In this document: piece after piece, positions 6,502 to 7,484 of the stretch
Position numbering within the stretch: position 1 is the first letter of the stretch
Layout of the letters: the number at the start of each line of letters is the position of its first letter
From: Flavobacteriaceae bacterium
GTDB lineage: Bacteria; Bacteroidota; Bacteroidia; Flavobacteriales; Flavobacteriaceae
DNA: 7,484 nucleotides
Assembly: GCA_029247985.1 (NCBI GenBank)
Contig: JAQWKF010000128.1
Span: 1-7,484 of the forward strand
Reading direction: 5' to 3'
Position numbers and translations under genes: made by a program
Notes under the pieces: generated by a model
Databases searched by the model: none
Told to the model about the DNA's origin: nothing
What the model saw: only the letters and a program-made list of their open reading frames with translations

Positions 6502-7320
6502 TTACTGATTTCCTAAAATAAGTGGCAATCCATCTTCCCCACCACCAACAACAATAATCTTGGTGTTAGGCGATTCGGCTAGTAAAAGTGTTGCCTCAAT
6601 TCCTTTATCTCTTAAAATATTTGGCGTTAACGATGCCGCTAATAGCCTGTTGGCCACCGCTTTACCTTCAGCTTCAATACGTACTTTTTCTGCTTCCTGA
6701 CGCGCTTTTTCTAACCTAAACTCATATTCAAGTGCTTCTTGTTCTTGAGTAAGTTTACGTTGAATAGCTTCTTTAATTGACGTTGGGAGTGTTACATCAC
6801 GTACCAATACTGCATTTAGTTGTACATGTTGCCCATCTACTTTTCGCATGGTTTCCTCATAAATTTCATTTTGAATGGCATCACGCTTTGAAGAATACAA
6901 TTGTTCAGGCGTATAGCGTCCAATCACAGATCGAGCAACCGCACGAATTTCTGGAACAATAACGATATTAAGGTAGTTTTCTCCTTTTGTTTTGTGCAAC
7001 ATGCCCAGTTCATCGATTTTAGGTTGGTATAAGACTGATACATCAAGGGATATTTCAAGTCCATTGGAAGAAAGTACACGCATACCACTCTCAAATTCTT
7101 CTTGCTGTTTGATGTTATACGTATAGACACGATTCCAGGGAGCAATAAAACGAAACCCCTCTCCCAAGGGTGGTTCATCTACAACGGTTCCGCCACCGAA
7201 GCGTTTCCAGACAACACCCGCTTCACCATACGGGATGTTGATGTATGACTTTGAAATAAAAATAACTCCTACGAGTATGAGTATTATTAGGGGTAATCCA
7301 AGTTTTGGTAATTTTTCCAT
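6502..7320 (-). CDS. Membrane-anchored prohibitin / SPFH (band 7) family protein
   Basis: The product has 272 residues and resembles bacterial prohibitin homologues. SPFH proteins form large membrane-associated oligomers, often linked to protease control or membrane organisation; the exact role here cannot be read from the sequence. One hydrophobic segment (about 9-22, LPLIILILVGVIFI) follows a short basic N-terminus and should act as a membrane anchor. The SPFH domain spans about 30-190 and includes YGEAGVVWKRFGG, PLGEGFRFIAPW (51-62) and the segment VIVPEIRAVARSVIGRYTPEQLY (120-142 region). A charged, alanine/glutamate-rich helix (about 190-222, including RLEKARQEAEKVRIEAEGKA) is a likely coiled coil. 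The start ATG is 11 bases after the fabG-like stop, so the two may be co-transcribed. No terminator separates it from the his leader. FtsH-complex subunits HflK/HflC are alternative relatives, but the single-gene arrangement favours prohibitin. Confidence 0.9.
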   Translation of the reverse strand: MEKLPKLGLPLIILILVGVIFISKSYINIPYGEAGVVWKRFGGGTVVDEPPLGEGFRFIAPWNRVYTYNIKQQEEFESGMRVLSSNGLEISLDVSVLYQPKIDELGMLHKTKGENYLNIVIVPEIRAVARSVIGRYTPEQLYSSKRDAIQNEIYEETMRKVDGQHVQLNAVLVRDVTLPTSIKEAIQRKLTQEQEALEYEFRLEKARQEAEKVRIEAEGKAVANRLLAASLTPNILRDKGIEATLLLAESPNTKIIVVGGGEDGLPLILGNQ

Positions 7321-7331
7321 GATTATAAATT

Positions 7332-7484
7332 TTAGGTTAACATACCGCCATCTACGTGCAATACCTGTCCTGTTATGTAAGCAGATAAATCAGCGGCTAA
7401 AAATAGGCAAGCGTTGGCTACATCATCTGGCGAGCCGCCGCGTTTTAATGGGATGCCCGCCCGCCATTGGGCAACGACATCTTC
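7332..7484 (-). CDS. FabG-like short-chain dehydrogenase/reductase, C-terminal fragment (5' end outside window)
   Basis: Only the last 50 codons and a TAA stop (7334-7332) are in the window, entering in frame at base 7484. The fragment includes AGIPLKRGGSPDDVANACLF and ends with LSAYITGQVLHVDGGMLT, the hallmark C-terminus of classical SDR enzymes such as 3-oxoacyl-ACP reductase FabG (family ending YITGQxxxVDGG). The Rossmann nucleotide-binding motif and the Ser-Tyr-Lys catalytic residues lie outside, so substrate cannot be judged; other SDR enzymes, for example sugar or alcohol dehydrogenases, end similarly. The next gene, encoding the prohibitin-like protein, starts 11 bases downstream on the same strand. 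Confidence 0.88.
   Translation of the reverse strand, partial: EDVVAQWRAGIPLKRGGSPDDVANACLFLAADLSAYITGQVLHVDGGMLT

Noticed and set aside
6924..7178. 84-codon minus-strand ORF within the prohibitin gene
   Set aside because: It is an out-of-frame reading of the SPFH domain with no family resemblance.
1..7484. Search by eye for CRISPR arrays, insertion sequences, tRNA genes and long repeats
   Set aside because: Nothing was seen; the window is densely coding with ordinary housekeeping genes and no sign of mobile DNA.

Overview
The window carries most of a histidine biosynthesis operon, read entirely on the minus strand, from what looks like a member of the Bacteroidota, probably Flavobacteriia. 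The reasons are the compact order hisG-hisD-hisC-hisB-hisH-hisA-hisF, a fused HAD-phosphatase/IGP-dehydratase HisB, a long-form HisG, moderate-to-low GC, and the absence of Shine-Dalgarno sequences at essentially every start (upstream regions are A/T-rich instead). The placement is inferred from protein flavour and gene style, not from a marker gene.

Layout in transcription order (right to left): the last 50 codons of a FabG-like short-chain dehydrogenase (7484-7332); a membrane-anchored prohibitin/SPFH protein (7320-6502); a 155-base intergenic region; then hisG (6346-5486), hisD (5486-4200), hisC (4207-3155), hisB (3158-2034), hisH (2037-1459), hisA (1462-734) and hisF (732 to the left edge, missing only its last few codons). 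Junctions within the his operon are overlaps of 1, 8, 4, 4 and 4 bases plus one 1-base gap, so the genes are almost certainly one polycistronic unit with coupled translation. hisIE is not in the window and would be expected just beyond the left edge.

Together the genes cover nearly the whole pathway. HisG starts it from PRPP and ATP. HisA isomerises ProFAR. HisH/HisF forms the imidazole ring and releases AICAR. The HisB C-domain dehydrates IGP, HisC transaminates, the HisB N-domain dephosphorylates histidinol phosphate, and HisD oxidises histidinol to histidine. Only the HisI/HisE steps are absent.

The most interesting part is the region between the prohibitin gene and hisG (6361-6468). It holds a 17-codon leader ORF with three His codons (MNTKHVFHHNNIAFQTC), followed by a perfect 10-bp terminator hairpin with a U-tract just before hisG. 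A CAAACG element at the end of the leader ORF is complementary to the 5' arm of the terminator, and can alternatively be locked in a local hairpin. This is the architecture of ribosome-mediated transcription attenuation responding to histidyl-tRNA supply. A second, smaller observation is that the HisB phosphatase domain lacks all four residues of the zinc-binding loop known from the enterobacterial enzyme.
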